Below are positions 1 to 8,813 of a DNA stretch of 64,000 bases, one piece after another. Source of the stretch: Flavobacterium johnsoniae. GTDB taxonomy: Bacteria > Bacteroidota > Bacteroidia > Flavobacteriales > Flavobacteriaceae. The stretch is taken from NCBI RefSeq assembly GCF_001879205.1, contig NZ_MLFK01000011.1, forward strand, positions 62,001 through 126,000, given 5' to 3'. The translations under genes were made by a program, and so were the position numbers. Each line of letters opens with the position of its first letter. Within the stretch, counting starts at the first letter, position 1. The notes under the pieces are model-generated. The model saw nothing but the letters and a program-made list of their open reading frames with translations. It was not told the origin of the DNA and made no database searches.

Positions 1-65
1 ACTTAACCTGACTTTTATCAGCGTAAGACAAATAAATTTGTTCTATAATTTCACACCTTGAGTTT

Positions 66-1451
66 ATGTATTTCAAAAAAATTACCTTATTATTTTTCTT
101 GATTTTTGTCTCAATCGGTTACTCTCAAACCCTTTCTTTAAAAGAAGCAGTAAAAACCGGGCTTGAAAACTACGGTTCGATTAGAGCAAAAAACAATTAC
201 ACCAATGCATCAAAAGAGACTCTCAAACAATCTCGACGTGATTACCTGCCTAACCTGAATTTATCGGCACAGCAGGATTACGGAACTGTAAATGGGCAGA
301 ACGGGCCGCTTTATGGTTTTGGAGGTCTTGGAGTTGCTTCATCCGGATTACCTCTTCCGGAACAAAACTGGAATTCCGCTTTTGGCGCGCTTTATCTGGT
401 CAATATGAACTGGGATTTTTTCACTTTTGGAAAAACACAGGAAAAAATCAATTTATCTAAAATTGATGTTCAGGCCAAAGAAAAAGATTTACAGCAGGAA
501 AAATTCCAGCAGGAAATCAAAATTTCCGCTGCTTATTTAAATCTGCTGGCCAGCCAGAGACTGTTGATTTCACAGCAAAAAAATCTGGATCGCGCCGAAG
601 TTTTCAAAAAAACAGCCGTTGCAAGAGTTAAAAACGGATTATTAGCCGGAGTAGATTCTACACTGGCAACTGCCGAAGTTTCAAAAGCTAAAATTGCTTT
701 GAACCTGGCGAAGAATTTCGTGAAAGAACAAAACAATAAACTGGTCGATTTAATGGGAGTTGCACCTCAGGATTTTGTTACCGATACGCTTTTTGTAACG
801 CAGATTCCAAAAGAATTAATTAAACAAAATGCGGTTACAGACAGTCTGCATCCTTTACTTCAATTCTATAAAACGAAAATCGATTACAGCAACCAGCAGG
901 TTAAATTATACAAACGTTTTTATTATCCCACTATGACTGCTTTTGGTGTTTTACAAACCAGGGCTTCGGGATTTGAAAATAGTTATGCTACAGACCAGCA
1001 TGCTTTTACCAGAAATTACTGGGATGGTGTAAATCCAGATCGTACCAATTATTTGGTTGGAGTTGGAATTACATGGAATTTAACTACACCTTTTAGATCA
1101 AGCAAGCAGGTCAGCGCCCAAAAATTTGTTTCTCAGGCACTGCAGGAAGAATACAATCAGGCTGATAGAGAACTGAAGTCGCAATTGACTTTTGCCGAAG
1201 ATAAGATCAAAATTACTTTGGATAATTACGCCGAAGCACCCATTCAGGTTGACGCGGCAAAAAGAGCTTACATTCAAAAATCGACTTTATACAAAAACGG
1301 TTTAACTGATTTAACCGATTTAACACAAACGATTTACACTTTGAACCGTGCCGAAATCGACCGTGATATTGTCAACAATAATGTATGGCAGTCGTTTCTC
1401 TTAAAAGTTGCTGCAACGGGCAATTTTGACTTATTTATAAATGAATTTTAA
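66..1451 (+). CDS. TolC-family outer-membrane efflux channel (pump 1)
   Basis: Outer-membrane exit duct of a tripartite RND pump. The 461-residue product starts with a signal peptide (two Lys, then a hydrophobic run, with a likely cut after about residue 20 at GYSQ) and has no lipobox Cys. The rest shows the two-fold repeat of long amphipathic helices and short strands typical of OEP/TolC proteins (roughly residues 25-230 and 255-455). It is the first gene of an OMF-permease-adaptor order, 12 nt ahead of the permease. Any regulator would lie left of the window. The family call is firm; the substrate cannot be read from the sequence. Confidence 0.93.
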   Translation: MYFKKITLLFFLIFVSIGYSQTLSLKEAVKTGLENYGSIRAKNNYTNASKETLKQSRRDYLPNLNLSAQQDYGTVNGQNGPLYGFGGLGVASSGLPLPEQNWNSAFGALYLVNMNWDFFTFGKTQEKINLSKIDVQAKEKDLQQEKFQQEIKISAAYLNLLASQRLLISQQKNLDRAEVFKKTAVARVKNGLLAGVDSTLATAEVSKAKIALNLAKNFVKEQNNKLVDLMGVAPQDFVTDTLFVTQIPKELIKQNAVTDSLHPLLQFYKTKIDYSNQQVKLYKRFYYPTMTAFGVLQTRASGFENSYATDQHAFTRNYWDGVNPDRTNYLVGVGITWNLTTPFRSSKQVSAQKFVSQALQEEYNQADRELKSQLTFAEDKIKITLDNYAEAPIQVDAAKRAYIQKSTLYKNGLTDLTDLTQTIYTLNRAEIDRDIVNNNVWQSFLLKVAATGNFDLFINEF

Positions 1452-1463
1452 TTATAGATCCAA

Positions 1464-4400
1464 ATGAATTTAATACGTTTTGCACTCCGCAAACCCATTT
1501 CCATATTAGTATTGGTTGCGGGTCTATTTTTCTTCGGAATTGGTGCCATCAAAGACATTAAGGTAGATATTTTACCGAAAATGAATTTGCCGGTTATCTA
1601 TATTGCGCATCCTTTTGGAGGTTACACGCCAGACCAGATGGAAGCTTATTTTGCCAAAAACTACGTGAATGTTTTACCTTTTTCGAACGGTATCAAATCG
1701 GTAGAAACCAAAAATATTCAGGGGTTAATGATTATGAAATTAACCTATTATGAAGGAACAAACATGGCTCAGGCTGCTGCCGAGTTAAGTGCGCTTTCAA
1801 ACAGAATCCAGGCAGTCTTTCCTCCGGGAACACAGCCTCCGTTTATTATTCGTTTTGATGCTTCCTCACTTCCAATTGGTCAATTGGTTTTGAGCAGTAA
1901 GATACGTTCAAACAATGAATTACAGGATTTAGCCAACGTTTATGTCCGTGCTTCATTTACTTCGATTCCAGGTTTATTATCTCCTGCTCCTTTCGGCGGA
2001 AGCCCAAGAACAATTGAGGTAAACGTTGATCCGGATTTATTACGTTCGCATAATATGACGCCAGATCAAATTGTTGAAGCAATCCGCCTAAACAACCAGA
2101 CGGCTCCATCCGGAAACGTGAGAATGGGCGATAAAAACTATATTACGCCAACAAATAATACGATTAAGGAAGTTAAAGATTTTGAGCAGATTCCGTTATT
2201 TAAAGGAAGCGTTCAAAACTTAAAATTAGGCGATGTAGCTACTGTAAAAGACGGTGCCGATATCACGGCAGGTTATGCTTTAGTAAACGGAAAACGTTCG
2301 GTTTATATCAGTATTGCAAAAGCGGGAGACGCTTCAACCTGGGATGTAGTTCAGAAACTAAAATCGGAACTGCCTAAAATTCAAAGTACATTACCTGAAG
2401 ATGTAAAATTATCATACGAATTTGACCAGTCGGTTTATGTAATCAACTCGGTTAAAAGTTTGATTACCGAAGGAATTATCGGTGCGGTTTTAACGGGTTT
2501 AATGGTTTTATTATTCCTGGGTGATAAACGTGCGGCGTTAATCGTAATCTTAACCATTCCAATTTCGATTATCTCGGGAGTTTTATTCCTGAAACTATTC
2601 GGGCAGACGATCAACTTAATGTCATTATCAGGATTAGCGCTGGCAATTGGTATTTTGGTGGATGAAAGTACGGTAACGATCGAAAATATTCACCAGCATC
2701 TCGACATGGGAAAACCCAAGGCACTCGCCATTTGGGATGCCTGTCAGGAAATTGCTTTACCAAAATTACTGATCTTACTTTGTATTCTGGCTGTATTTGC
2801 TCCGGCATTTACCATGGTAGGTATTCCGGGAGCGTTGTTCCTTCCTTTGGCATTAGCAATTGGATTCTCGATGGTAATTTCATTCTTATTATCGCAGACT
2901 TTTGTACCTGTAATGGCCAACTGGTTAATGAAAGCTCATCCAAAGCACCAGCATACGCCTGAGATTACAGACGACGAAGCCGAATTTAACGCCTGTGGTT
3001 TAACTCCCGAATCAGAAAAAGATTTAATCAGCCAGAAAAAAGTAATGGTTGAAAGAGAAGATACGAATCAGGACGGAAAAATAAGCGCTTTCGAACGCTT
3101 CAGAGTTCGTTTTATGAGAACTCTAGACCGATTATTTGTTCATAAAAAAGCAACCAGTATTGTGTATCTGGTTTCGGCTACGGTTTTGGCTGTTATCTTA
3201 ATTGGTTTTATCGGGAAAGACGTATTCCCAAAAACAAATTCAAGTCAGTTTCAGCTAAGAATGCGTGCTCCTGATGGAACGCGTTTAGAAAGAACAGAAG
3301 AACAAGCCCGAATTGTTTTAAAAGAACTGGAAAAAATGGTAGGCAAAGAGCATATCGGAATATCTTCTGTTTATGTAGGCCAGCACCCATCTCTGTTCTC
3401 GATTAACCCCATTTATTTGTTCATGGCAGGTTCTCATGAAGCAGTTTTTCAGGTAAGTTTAAAAGAGTATCATACTGATATGGATGATTTTAAAGATGAT
3501 TTCAGAGCAAGACTCAAAAAAGTGCTTCCTGATACAAAACTTTCTTTTGAACCAATTGAATTAACTGACAAGGTTTTAAGCCAGGGTTCCCCTACTCCAA
3601 TTGAGATTCGAGTAGCAGGAAAAGACAAAAAACGAAATGAATTATATGCCACGCAAATTGTAGAGAAACTAAAAGCGATTTCGTATTTCAGAGACGTACA
3701 AATTGGTCAGCCAATTCATTATCCGGCTATGAATATTGATATCGACAGAACCCGTGCGGCTGAATTAGGAGTCGATATGAATGATATTTCCCGCTCGTTG
3801 GTAGCTTCAACCTCATCATCACGATACACAGAAAAAAATACCTGGGTAGATGAAAAAGCCGGATTATCATACAACGTTCAGGTTCAGGTACCGCTGAACA
3901 AAATGAAAAGCAAAACCGATATGGGAGAAATTCCGGTATTAAAAAACTCACTTCGTCCTGTTTTAAGTGACGTTGCTAAAATTACACCAACTGTTGTAAG
4001 TGGTGAAAATGATAACTTAGGGGCCATGCCGTACATTACCGTTACAGCAAACATCAACCAGACCGATTTAGGAACGGCTACAAAAGATGTGGGCAAAACA
4101 ATTACTTCATTAGGCGAATTACCACGTGGTTTGTTTATTACGCCTATTGGATTAAGTACTGTACTGACTGAAACATTAAGCAGTTTACAATCTGGATTAT
4201 TGGTTGCCGTGTTTGTAATCTTCTTAATGTTGGCCGCTAATTTCCAATCGTTCAAAGTTTCATTAGTAATCTTAACAACAGTGCCAGCGGTAGTTTTAGG
4301 AGCTTTATTAATGCTTACGATTACAGGTTCTACACTAAATTTACAATCGTATATGGGAATCATTATGTCGGTTGGGGTTTCGATTGCCAATGCCGTTTTA

Positions 4401-4754
4401 TTGGTTACGAATGCTGAACAGCTTCGAAAAATAAACGGCAATGCCTTAGAATCTGCGCGTGAAGCGGCGGCGCTGCGTTTACGTCCGATTATCATGACCT
4501 CGGTTGCGATGATTGCGGGAATGCTGCCAATGGCAATTGGACACGGCGAAGGAGGCGACCAGGTTTCTCCATTGGGAAGAGCAGTTATCGGCGGACTATT
4601 ATTTTCTACTTTTGCCGTATTATTGATCCTGCCGCAGATATTTGCCTGGGCGCAAGAAAAAACAACGACACAATCTGTTTCTTTAGACCCTGAAGACGAA
4701 GAAAGTATCCATTATATCTCATCAATAAATAAGTCGAAAGTTGGAAAGTCATAA
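1464..4754 (+). CDS. RND efflux permease with EF-hand-like cytoplasmic loop (pump 1)
   Basis: Inner-membrane proton-driven efflux permease of 1096 residues, with twelve predicted TM helices and two large periplasmic loops. The TM4 relay is Asp400-Glu401 (AcrB has Asp-Asp). The position of the AcrB TM10 lysine is Ala975 (context SIANAV), so the ion relay is not AcrB-like. Between the two halves, residues 533-544 match a canonical 12-position EF-hand loop (Asp1, Asn3, Asp5, Gly6, Ile8, Glu12) in a charged cytoplasmic linker. The last residues and the stop run into a short repeat of AAGTCGAAAGT units (4731-4768). It belongs to a Bacteroidota RND branch near the HAE/Mdt group; the substrate is unknown. 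Confidence 0.93.
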   Translation: MNLIRFALRKPISILVLVAGLFFFGIGAIKDIKVDILPKMNLPVIYIAHPFGGYTPDQMEAYFAKNYVNVLPFSNGIKSVETKNIQGLMIMKLTYYEGTNMAQAAAELSALSNRIQAVFPPGTQPPFIIRFDASSLPIGQLVLSSKIRSNNELQDLANVYVRASFTSIPGLLSPAPFGGSPRTIEVNVDPDLLRSHNMTPDQIVEAIRLNNQTAPSGNVRMGDKNYITPTNNTIKEVKDFEQIPLFKGSVQNLKLGDVATVKDGADITAGYALVNGKRSVYISIAKAGDASTWDVVQKLKSELPKIQSTLPEDVKLSYEFDQSVYVINSVKSLITEGIIGAVLTGLMVLLFLGDKRAALIVILTIPISIISGVLFLKLFGQTINLMSLSGLALAIGILVDESTVTIENIHQHLDMGKPKALAIWDACQEIALPKLLILLCILAVFAPAFTMVGIPGALFLPLALAIGFSMVISFLLSQTFVPVMANWLMKAHPKHQHTPEITDDEAEFNACGLTPESEKDLISQKKVMVEREDTNQDGKISAFERFRVRFMRTLDRLFVHKKATSIVYLVSATVLAVILIGFIGKDVFPKTNSSQFQLRMRAPDGTRLERTEEQARIVLKELEKMVGKEHIGISSVYVGQHPSLFSINPIYLFMAGSHEAVFQVSLKEYHTDMDDFKDDFRARLKKVLPDTKLSFEPIELTDKVLSQGSPTPIEIRVAGKDKKRNELYATQIVEKLKAISYFRDVQIGQPIHYPAMNIDIDRTRAAELGVDMNDISRSLVASTSSSRYTEKNTWVDEKAGLSYNVQVQVPLNKMKSKTDMGEIPVLKNSLRPVLSDVAKITPTVVSGENDNLGAMPYITVTANINQTDLGTATKDVGKTITSLGELPRGLFITPIGLSTVLTETLSSLQSGLLVAVFVIFLMLAANFQSFKVSLVILTTVPAVVLGALLMLTITGSTLNLQSYMGIIMSVGVSIANAVLLVTNAEQLRKINGNALESAREAAALRLRPIIMTSVAMIAGMLPMAIGHGEGGDQVSPLGRAVIGGLLFSTFAVLLILPQIFAWAQEKTTTQSVSLDPEDEESIHYISSINKSKVGKS
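3060..3095 (+). other. EF-hand-type loop coding segment inside pump 1 permease
   Basis: Codons 533-544 read DTNQDGKISAFE. Ligand positions 1, 3, 5 and 12 are Asp, Asn, Asp and Glu, with the obligate Gly at 6 and Ile at 8. The loop lies in the cytoplasmic linker between TM6 and TM7, after a segment rich in Glu and His. Calcium binding is inferred from the pattern only. Confidence 0.6.
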
Positions 4755-4790
4755 AGTCGAAAGTCATAATTCGGTGAGTGTAGTTATTTT

Positions 4791-4952
4791 TTTAACACAT
4801 AGAAACATAGATTTTAGTTTTAAATAAAAAAAGGTAAAAGAAAAAACTAGTTTTCACACATATTCCCGATCCCGAAACTTCGGGACGGGATGAATTTAAA
4901 AAAGTGAAACGCCTTTTATGCACAAAGAAAAGCTATGCATCTATGTGTTAAA
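4791..4952. repeat. Dispersed palindromic element, copy A (inside pump 1 operon)
   Basis: About 162 bp with imperfect terminal inverted repeats. The left end TTTAACACATAGAAACATAG (4791-4810) pairs with the right end CTATGCATCTATGTGTTAAA (4933-4952) with two mismatches. An inner inverted pair (TTTTCACA near 4851 and AGTGAAAC near 4903) and a central TCCCG/CGGGA palindrome (4864-4890) would fold into one long stem-loop. It fills the gap between permease and adaptor genes. The same blocks recur at 19011-19112 and 27344-27496. No ORF is inside, so it is a MITE/REP-like element by inference. Confidence 0.75.
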
Positions 4953-5000
4953 ATAATTAATCCCAAAGAGTTAAACATATTCATTATATAAAACCAAAAA

Positions 5001-6089
5001 ATGAAAAGTAACATTATAAAATCATCTGCATTATTATTTACAGCATTAGTTGTATTAAGCGGTTGCGAAAAGAAAAAAGAAGAAACGGTAAAGGCAGAAA
5101 TCGAACCTAAAACAGAAACGTTTCTTTTAGAAAAAGAAAAACTAACGACAGAATTGCGTTTACCAGCTGAATTAACTGGTTTTCAACAAGTAGATTTATA
5201 CGCTAAAGTAAGCAGTTTCGTAAAAGTCTTAAAAGTTGATATTGGAACGAAAGTAAAAAAAGGACAACTTTTAATTGTTTTGGAAGCACCTGAAATCAGT
5301 TCGCAATTAGCAGCTGCCGAATCGAGACTGAAATCGATGGAAGCGATTTACGCAACCAGCAAAAGCACCTACAACCGTTTGTATGAAACAAGCAAGGTTG
5401 AAGGAACGATTTCTAAAAACGACTTGGAAATGGCAAGCGGTAAAAAGAATTCTGATTACGCACAATACCAGGCAGCAATTGCGGCACACAAAGAAGTTTC
5501 GATCATGAGAGGCTACCTTGAAATCCGTGCGCCTTTTGACGGAGTTGTAGCGGCCAGAAATGTAAACTTAGGAACATTTGTAGGCCCAGCAGGAAAAGGC
5601 TCTGATTTGCCTTTATTAACGATTCAGGAGCAAAGCAAATTACGTCTGGCAGTTTCTGTTCCGGAATTGTATACCGGATATTTACACCCAGGCGACGAAA
5701 TGAGTTTTAATGTAAAATCGTTACCGGAAACTTTCACAGCTAAAATCACCAGAATGTCCGGCGCATTAGATTTAAAACTACGTTCTGAAAGAGTCGAAAT
5801 GGACGTTCACAACACCAAAGGAAACTTACTTCCCGGAATGGTTGCCGAAGTTTTATTACCGCTTAACGCAAAAGACAGCACGTATGTAGTTCCAAAATCG
5901 GCGGTAGTGAGTTCTGCAGAAGGTTTATACGTGGTTAAAGTTCTAAACCATAAAGCTACAAGAGTTGAAATTAAAAAAGGAAGAGAAATCGACGATAAAA
6001 TCGAAATTTTCGGCGATTTAAACCCGAAAGATAAACTGGTGAAAATTGCCAGCGAAGAAACTAAGGAAGGCGATGTCATAAACGAATAA
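5001..6089 (+). CDS. RND periplasmic adaptor, lipoprotein (pump 1)
   Basis: Membrane-fusion protein linking the permease to the outer-membrane channel. The 362-residue product has a lipobox ending LSGC with Cys22 as lipidation site. It then has the HlyD/MFP order: barrel-sandwich half (about 60-95, with VKKGQLL), an alpha-helical hairpin (about 98-165), the second half of the lipoyl-like domain (IRAPFDGVVAARN, about 173-190), and a beta-barrel and membrane-proximal domain to the end. It is separated from the permease by 246 bp holding repeat copy A, so its expression may be uncoupled from the two upstream genes. A strong terminator follows. Confidence 0.93.
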   Translation: MKSNIIKSSALLFTALVVLSGCEKKKEETVKAEIEPKTETFLLEKEKLTTELRLPAELTGFQQVDLYAKVSSFVKVLKVDIGTKVKKGQLLIVLEAPEISSQLAAAESRLKSMEAIYATSKSTYNRLYETSKVEGTISKNDLEMASGKKNSDYAQYQAAIAAHKEVSIMRGYLEIRAPFDGVVAARNVNLGTFVGPAGKGSDLPLLTIQEQSKLRLAVSVPELYTGYLHPGDEMSFNVKSLPETFTAKITRMSGALDLKLRSERVEMDVHNTKGNLLPGMVAEVLLPLNAKDSTYVVPKSAVVSSAEGLYVVKVLNHKATRVEIKKGREIDDKIEIFGDLNPKDKLVKIASEETKEGDVINE

Positions 6090-6170
6090 CCTGCGTTTAA
6101 GTCTTCATTTTAGTAGATTACCAAAAACTGTACGCATTCTTAGGAATGCAAATTTAAAATTTGCCTAAGG

Positions 6171-6203
6171 ACAGCTCCTCTTTTTTGAGGGGCTGTTTTT
6201 TTG
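6171..6203 (+). terminator. Rho-independent terminator of pump 1 operon
   Basis: Stem ACAGCTCCTC / GAGGGGCTGT (6171-6180 with 6187-6196) with a 6-nt T loop, followed by a T tract. It lies about 80 bp after the adaptor stop and just before the promoter of the next gene. Confidence 0.85.
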
Positions 6204-6231
6204 TTTAATGATTTCAGGTAAAAATACGTGG

Positions 6232-6260
6232 TTGTGGAGATTTGTAAATTGATATTTTTG
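6232..6260 (+). promoter_or_regulatory. Bacteroidota-type promoter for the OLD-like gene
   Basis: TTG at 6232-6234, an 18-bp gap, then TATTTTTG at 6253-6260, fitting the -33 TTG / -7 TAnnTTTG pattern. The predicted start of transcription is near 6267, giving a leader of about 43 nt. With the terminator just upstream, this makes the downstream gene an independent unit. Confidence 0.55.
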
Positions 6261-6309
6261 ACGAAAAAGTAAGAAGGAAACATTCGAAAAGACATAATAA
6301 AAAACACGT

Positions 6310-7782
6310 ATGAAATTAAACATTACTATTAACAAAATCAAATCCATTAAGAATCTTACTATTTCATTGCCCATTGAAAAAGGATTATACGCAATTACAG
6401 GTCAAAATGGGTCGGGAAAAAGTACAGTTGTGACCTGTGCTTCAAGTGTATTTTTCACAATGCCGATGAATGATTATTTTGGAAAAACAGACGAGGATGC
6501 CAGAATTGATTTTGAACTTAATGGAGCAAAGAGGGCTTGGTTTAAAGAAAAAACGAATTGGAAAAAATCTTCGGAAGGAAAAATGTCTATTAAAGGATTT
6601 TATGAAGGTTCATTAATTTTCGGAAACAGGTTTAGGAATACAAATTTTGAAACACTTAAAAAATTAGATTTTATTGATAATACGAAGCTTGCAGAAGCTC
6701 CAAATTTTATAAAAGAAAACCTTGGAATAATTCTCCAAAATAATAAAAATTTTTATGAGAAATTATATATCTTAGAGGGTAAAAATATTGATAGCAAGTT
6801 TAATTTTTACAGAGATATATTCTATTATGAGAAAGGTGAAAAGAGAGTTAGCCAATTTCATATGTCAACAGGTGAAAATCTAATGGTCAGTATTTTAAAT
6901 TCAATATTTATTAGAAACAACGACAGAGCTAGTTTAATGAAACCTTGTTTAATGTTTCTAGATGAAATAGAACTTGCCTTACATCCATCTTCACTAAAAA
7001 GATTAATAAATTTTCTCAAGGACTTATCTAACAAATTTAACTATGCTGTATATTTTTCAACACATTCAATTGAATTAATTGGAGGTATTAAACCTGACAA
7101 CATTTTTTTTCTTGAAAGATATTCTGATGATAGTCTTGAAATTTTAAATCCCTGTTATCCAGCATATGCTACTAGAATATTATATGATCATTCGGGATAT
7201 GATTCCGTTTTTTTAGTTGAAGATGACTTAGCAAAATCTATAATTAATAGAATATTAAAAAAATATAATCTACTATCTAATAGACTTATTCATGTTTTAC
7301 CTTGCGGTGGCTATAGTAATGTCATTGACTTAGCAGAAGAGGTTGTTAATAGCAATTTAATTGGTAAAACTTCAAAAATAATGATAATTCTTGATGGTGA
7401 TGTAAAAGTCGAAGCGAATGCATATATAGCTAAAAGAAATTATAATAATAATATCCCATTAAACTACCTTCCTATAGAAAGTTTAGAAAAATTTCTAAAA
7501 AAGCACCTAATTGAAAATGTTGACAAAAAACTTTTCAGAATTTTGAATGATTTTATATTTCAACAAAAAAGTTTGTCAAGTTTAATAGAAGAATATAAGA
7601 ATGAAAATGGAATAAAAAGAGATGATAATGGGAAAATATTTTATAAATACTTAGATAATGAATTAAGAGCCCGAAATAAAAACAGAGATGAAATTGTGGA
7701 AATGATTGTTGATTATTTATTTGACAATAACGACCAAAATCTCATAAAAATTACTCATTTTTTAAAAAAACAATTAGAATAA
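6310..7782 (+). CDS. OLD-like AAA ATPase with TOPRIM-like nuclease domain
   Basis: Predicted ABC-type ATPase joined to a putative nuclease. In 490 residues one sees Walker A GQNGSGKST (31-39), a degenerate signature MSTGEN (185-190), Walker B LMFLDE (214-219) and an H-loop STHS (250-253). From about 298 there is a TOPRIM-like domain with Glu304 (FLVEDD) and Asp362/Asp364 (LDGD). This is the layout of OLD-family nucleases, several of which act in anti-phage defence (Gabija GajA, retron-linked OLD). There is no UvrD helicase, reverse transcriptase or DUF4435 neighbour, so it is not a recognised complete system. The base composition is visibly more AT-rich than the flanking pump genes, suggesting transfer. 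Family confident, role inferred. Confidence 0.8.
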   Translation: MKLNITINKIKSIKNLTISLPIEKGLYAITGQNGSGKSTVVTCASSVFFTMPMNDYFGKTDEDARIDFELNGAKRAWFKEKTNWKKSSEGKMSIKGFYEGSLIFGNRFRNTNFETLKKLDFIDNTKLAEAPNFIKENLGIILQNNKNFYEKLYILEGKNIDSKFNFYRDIFYYEKGEKRVSQFHMSTGENLMVSILNSIFIRNNDRASLMKPCLMFLDEIELALHPSSLKRLINFLKDLSNKFNYAVYFSTHSIELIGGIKPDNIFFLERYSDDSLEILNPCYPAYATRILYDHSGYDSVFLVEDDLAKSIINRILKKYNLLSNRLIHVLPCGGYSNVIDLAEEVVNSNLIGKTSKIMIILDGDVKVEANAYIAKRNYNNNIPLNYLPIESLEKFLKKHLIENVDKKLFRILNDFIFQQKSLSSLIEEYKNENGIKRDDNGKIFYKYLDNELRARNKNRDEIVEMIVDYLFDNNDQNLIKITHFLKKQLE

Positions 7783-7796
7783 ATAATGCTTACAAC

Positions 7797-7877
7797 CTGA
7801 CAACGCGTATTTGCAACGCGATCGCGCAGTTATATCTCCACAACGATAGCGCGGATTTTCAATCCGTGCACGCAAAG
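7797..7877. repeat. GC-richer palindromic repeat remnant (REP-like)
   Basis: A GC-rich patch in an AT-rich gap. GCGCGGATT (7849-7857), a 3-nt spacer and AATCCGTGC (7861-7869) form an inverted repeat with one mismatch; before it, AACGCG and ATCGCGC blocks recur. The look is that of REP-type extragenic repeats of Bacteroidota. No RAYT transposase gene is present here. With the terminator that follows, this fills the 338-bp gap between 7782 and 8121. Confidence 0.5.
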
Positions 7878-7903
7878 TAATCAATCAATTATCTATAAGA
7901 ACT

Positions 7904-7934
7904 AAAATCTCGATTCCAAAAAATCGAGATTTTT
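7904..7934 (+). terminator. Rho-independent terminator after OLD-like gene
   Basis: AAAATCTCGATT (7904-7915) pairs with AATCGAGATTTT (7922-7933) and runs into Ts. Nearly the same hairpin follows the gene ending at 8785. Confidence 0.75.
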
Positions 7935-8120
7935 ACATTTATAAATTTTACCCCCTGTTTGCTTCTTGTTAATACGAACACCTCACTTGGACTCGAAAGC
8001 ACCAAATAATCTAACTAAAATAAATTATCTTATAAAAATAATTAAAAGAAGGTTTTCCGTAATAATTAGATAATGATTGGTTTTAAGTTTACTAATTATT
8101 AACCCTTAATTATTTAAATT

Positions 8121-8288
8121 ATGGCATTACCATTAGGAACGACTGGCAAAACCGGTGAAACATGTCCTGAATCAGGAGTTTGGGAAGCACAATCTTCTCC
8201 ATCAACAACTATACCTTTAGCTAAGGGTAATCAATTTCCTCCTTACAACAACAAAGCTGTAACATGGAAGTTAATTCGATATGCATAA
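8121..8288 (+). CDS. 55-residue small protein, YjzC-like pattern
   Basis: Small ORF of 55 codons opening ATG GCA TTA and ending RYA-stop. The protein has a GETCPESGVW motif (12-21) followed by IPLAKGNQFPP (31-41) and a C-terminal VTWKL (47-51). Gly-x-x-Cys-Pro-x-Ser-Gly-x-Trp plus a Gly-rich Pro-Pro turn is reminiscent of YjzC-type small proteins, which have no known function. There is no signal peptide or TM segment. A tidy terminator lies 18 nt after the stop, which supports a real transcript. Family match is from memory of the pattern, so moderate. Confidence 0.6.
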   Translation: MALPLGTTGKTGETCPESGVWEAQSSPSTTIPLAKGNQFPPYNNKAVTWKLIRYA

Positions 8289-8306
8289 CAGCTTATTGTT
8301 TATTTT

Positions 8307-8335
8307 AAGACTTCCAGAAATGGAAGTCTTATTTT
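8307..8335 (+). terminator. Rho-independent terminator after small YjzC-like gene
   Basis: AAGACTTCCA (8307-8316) and TGGAAGTCTT (8321-8330) form a perfect 10-bp stem with a 4-nt loop, followed by ATTTT. Confidence 0.8.
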
Positions 8336-8365
8336 ACTGGAAAATGATAACCAAATAAAAATATT

Positions 8366-8785
8366 ATGAAAAAATCGAATATTATACTTATAGTTTTTGC
8401 TGTTATCATTTTGGCTGCAGTTTTAACTAACCCAAGTAGTGAAGAACATAAACAAGCTGTAAAATCAGTAATAAATCAAGTTGTTCAGAATTCTATATCA
8501 GAAAATGGTTCTGATATGGAAAAATTAGGAATTTTGTTTGGAAGTTCATTGGCAGAAAAGTTAATTGAGAATTCTGTAACTCGAGATAATTATATACTAT
8601 TTTCAATTACTAAAATTACATGGCAAGGTAAGAGCAAAAGTATTGGATACGGTCTATTTGGAAATGTTTTTCTTTCTGAAAAAGTAAATAAAGCATTTAA
8701 TAATGATGAAATAAATAGCTATGAAAATAGTTCAGAAGGAGTTGATACTATGGCTATAAGTATAGACTCAATGGCTACAGAATAA
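8366..8785 (+). CDS. Small membrane-anchored protein, possibly DUF4359
   Basis: 139 residues. An N-terminal hydrophobic segment (about 5-20) is followed directly by LTNPSSEEHKQAV, then a helical region and a short beta-rich part (YILFSITKITWQGKSKSIGYGLFGNVF, about 75-102, read as strands). The Asn-Pro-Ser-x-Glu after a single TM and the C-terminal strand pair resemble DUF4359 proteins. It is probably anchored in the inner membrane with an outside domain, or a cleaved secreted protein. It has its own terminator. No function can be assigned. Confidence 0.6.
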   Translation: MKKSNIILIVFAVIILAAVLTNPSSEEHKQAVKSVINQVVQNSISENGSDMEKLGILFGSSLAEKLIENSVTRDNYILFSITKITWQGKSKSIGYGLFGNVFLSEKVNKAFNNDEINSYENSSEGVDTMAISIDSMATE

Positions 8786-8813
8786 CCTGATAGTCGGTAG
8801 CTCTACAATAGCT

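Noticed and set aside
3884..4495. 203-codon ORF on the minus strand inside the pump 1 permease
   Set aside because: It is antisense to conserved RND codons and has no family pattern.
6310..8785. Gabija, PARIS or retron system
   Set aside because: No UvrD helicase, DUF4435 protein or reverse transcriptase is nearby.
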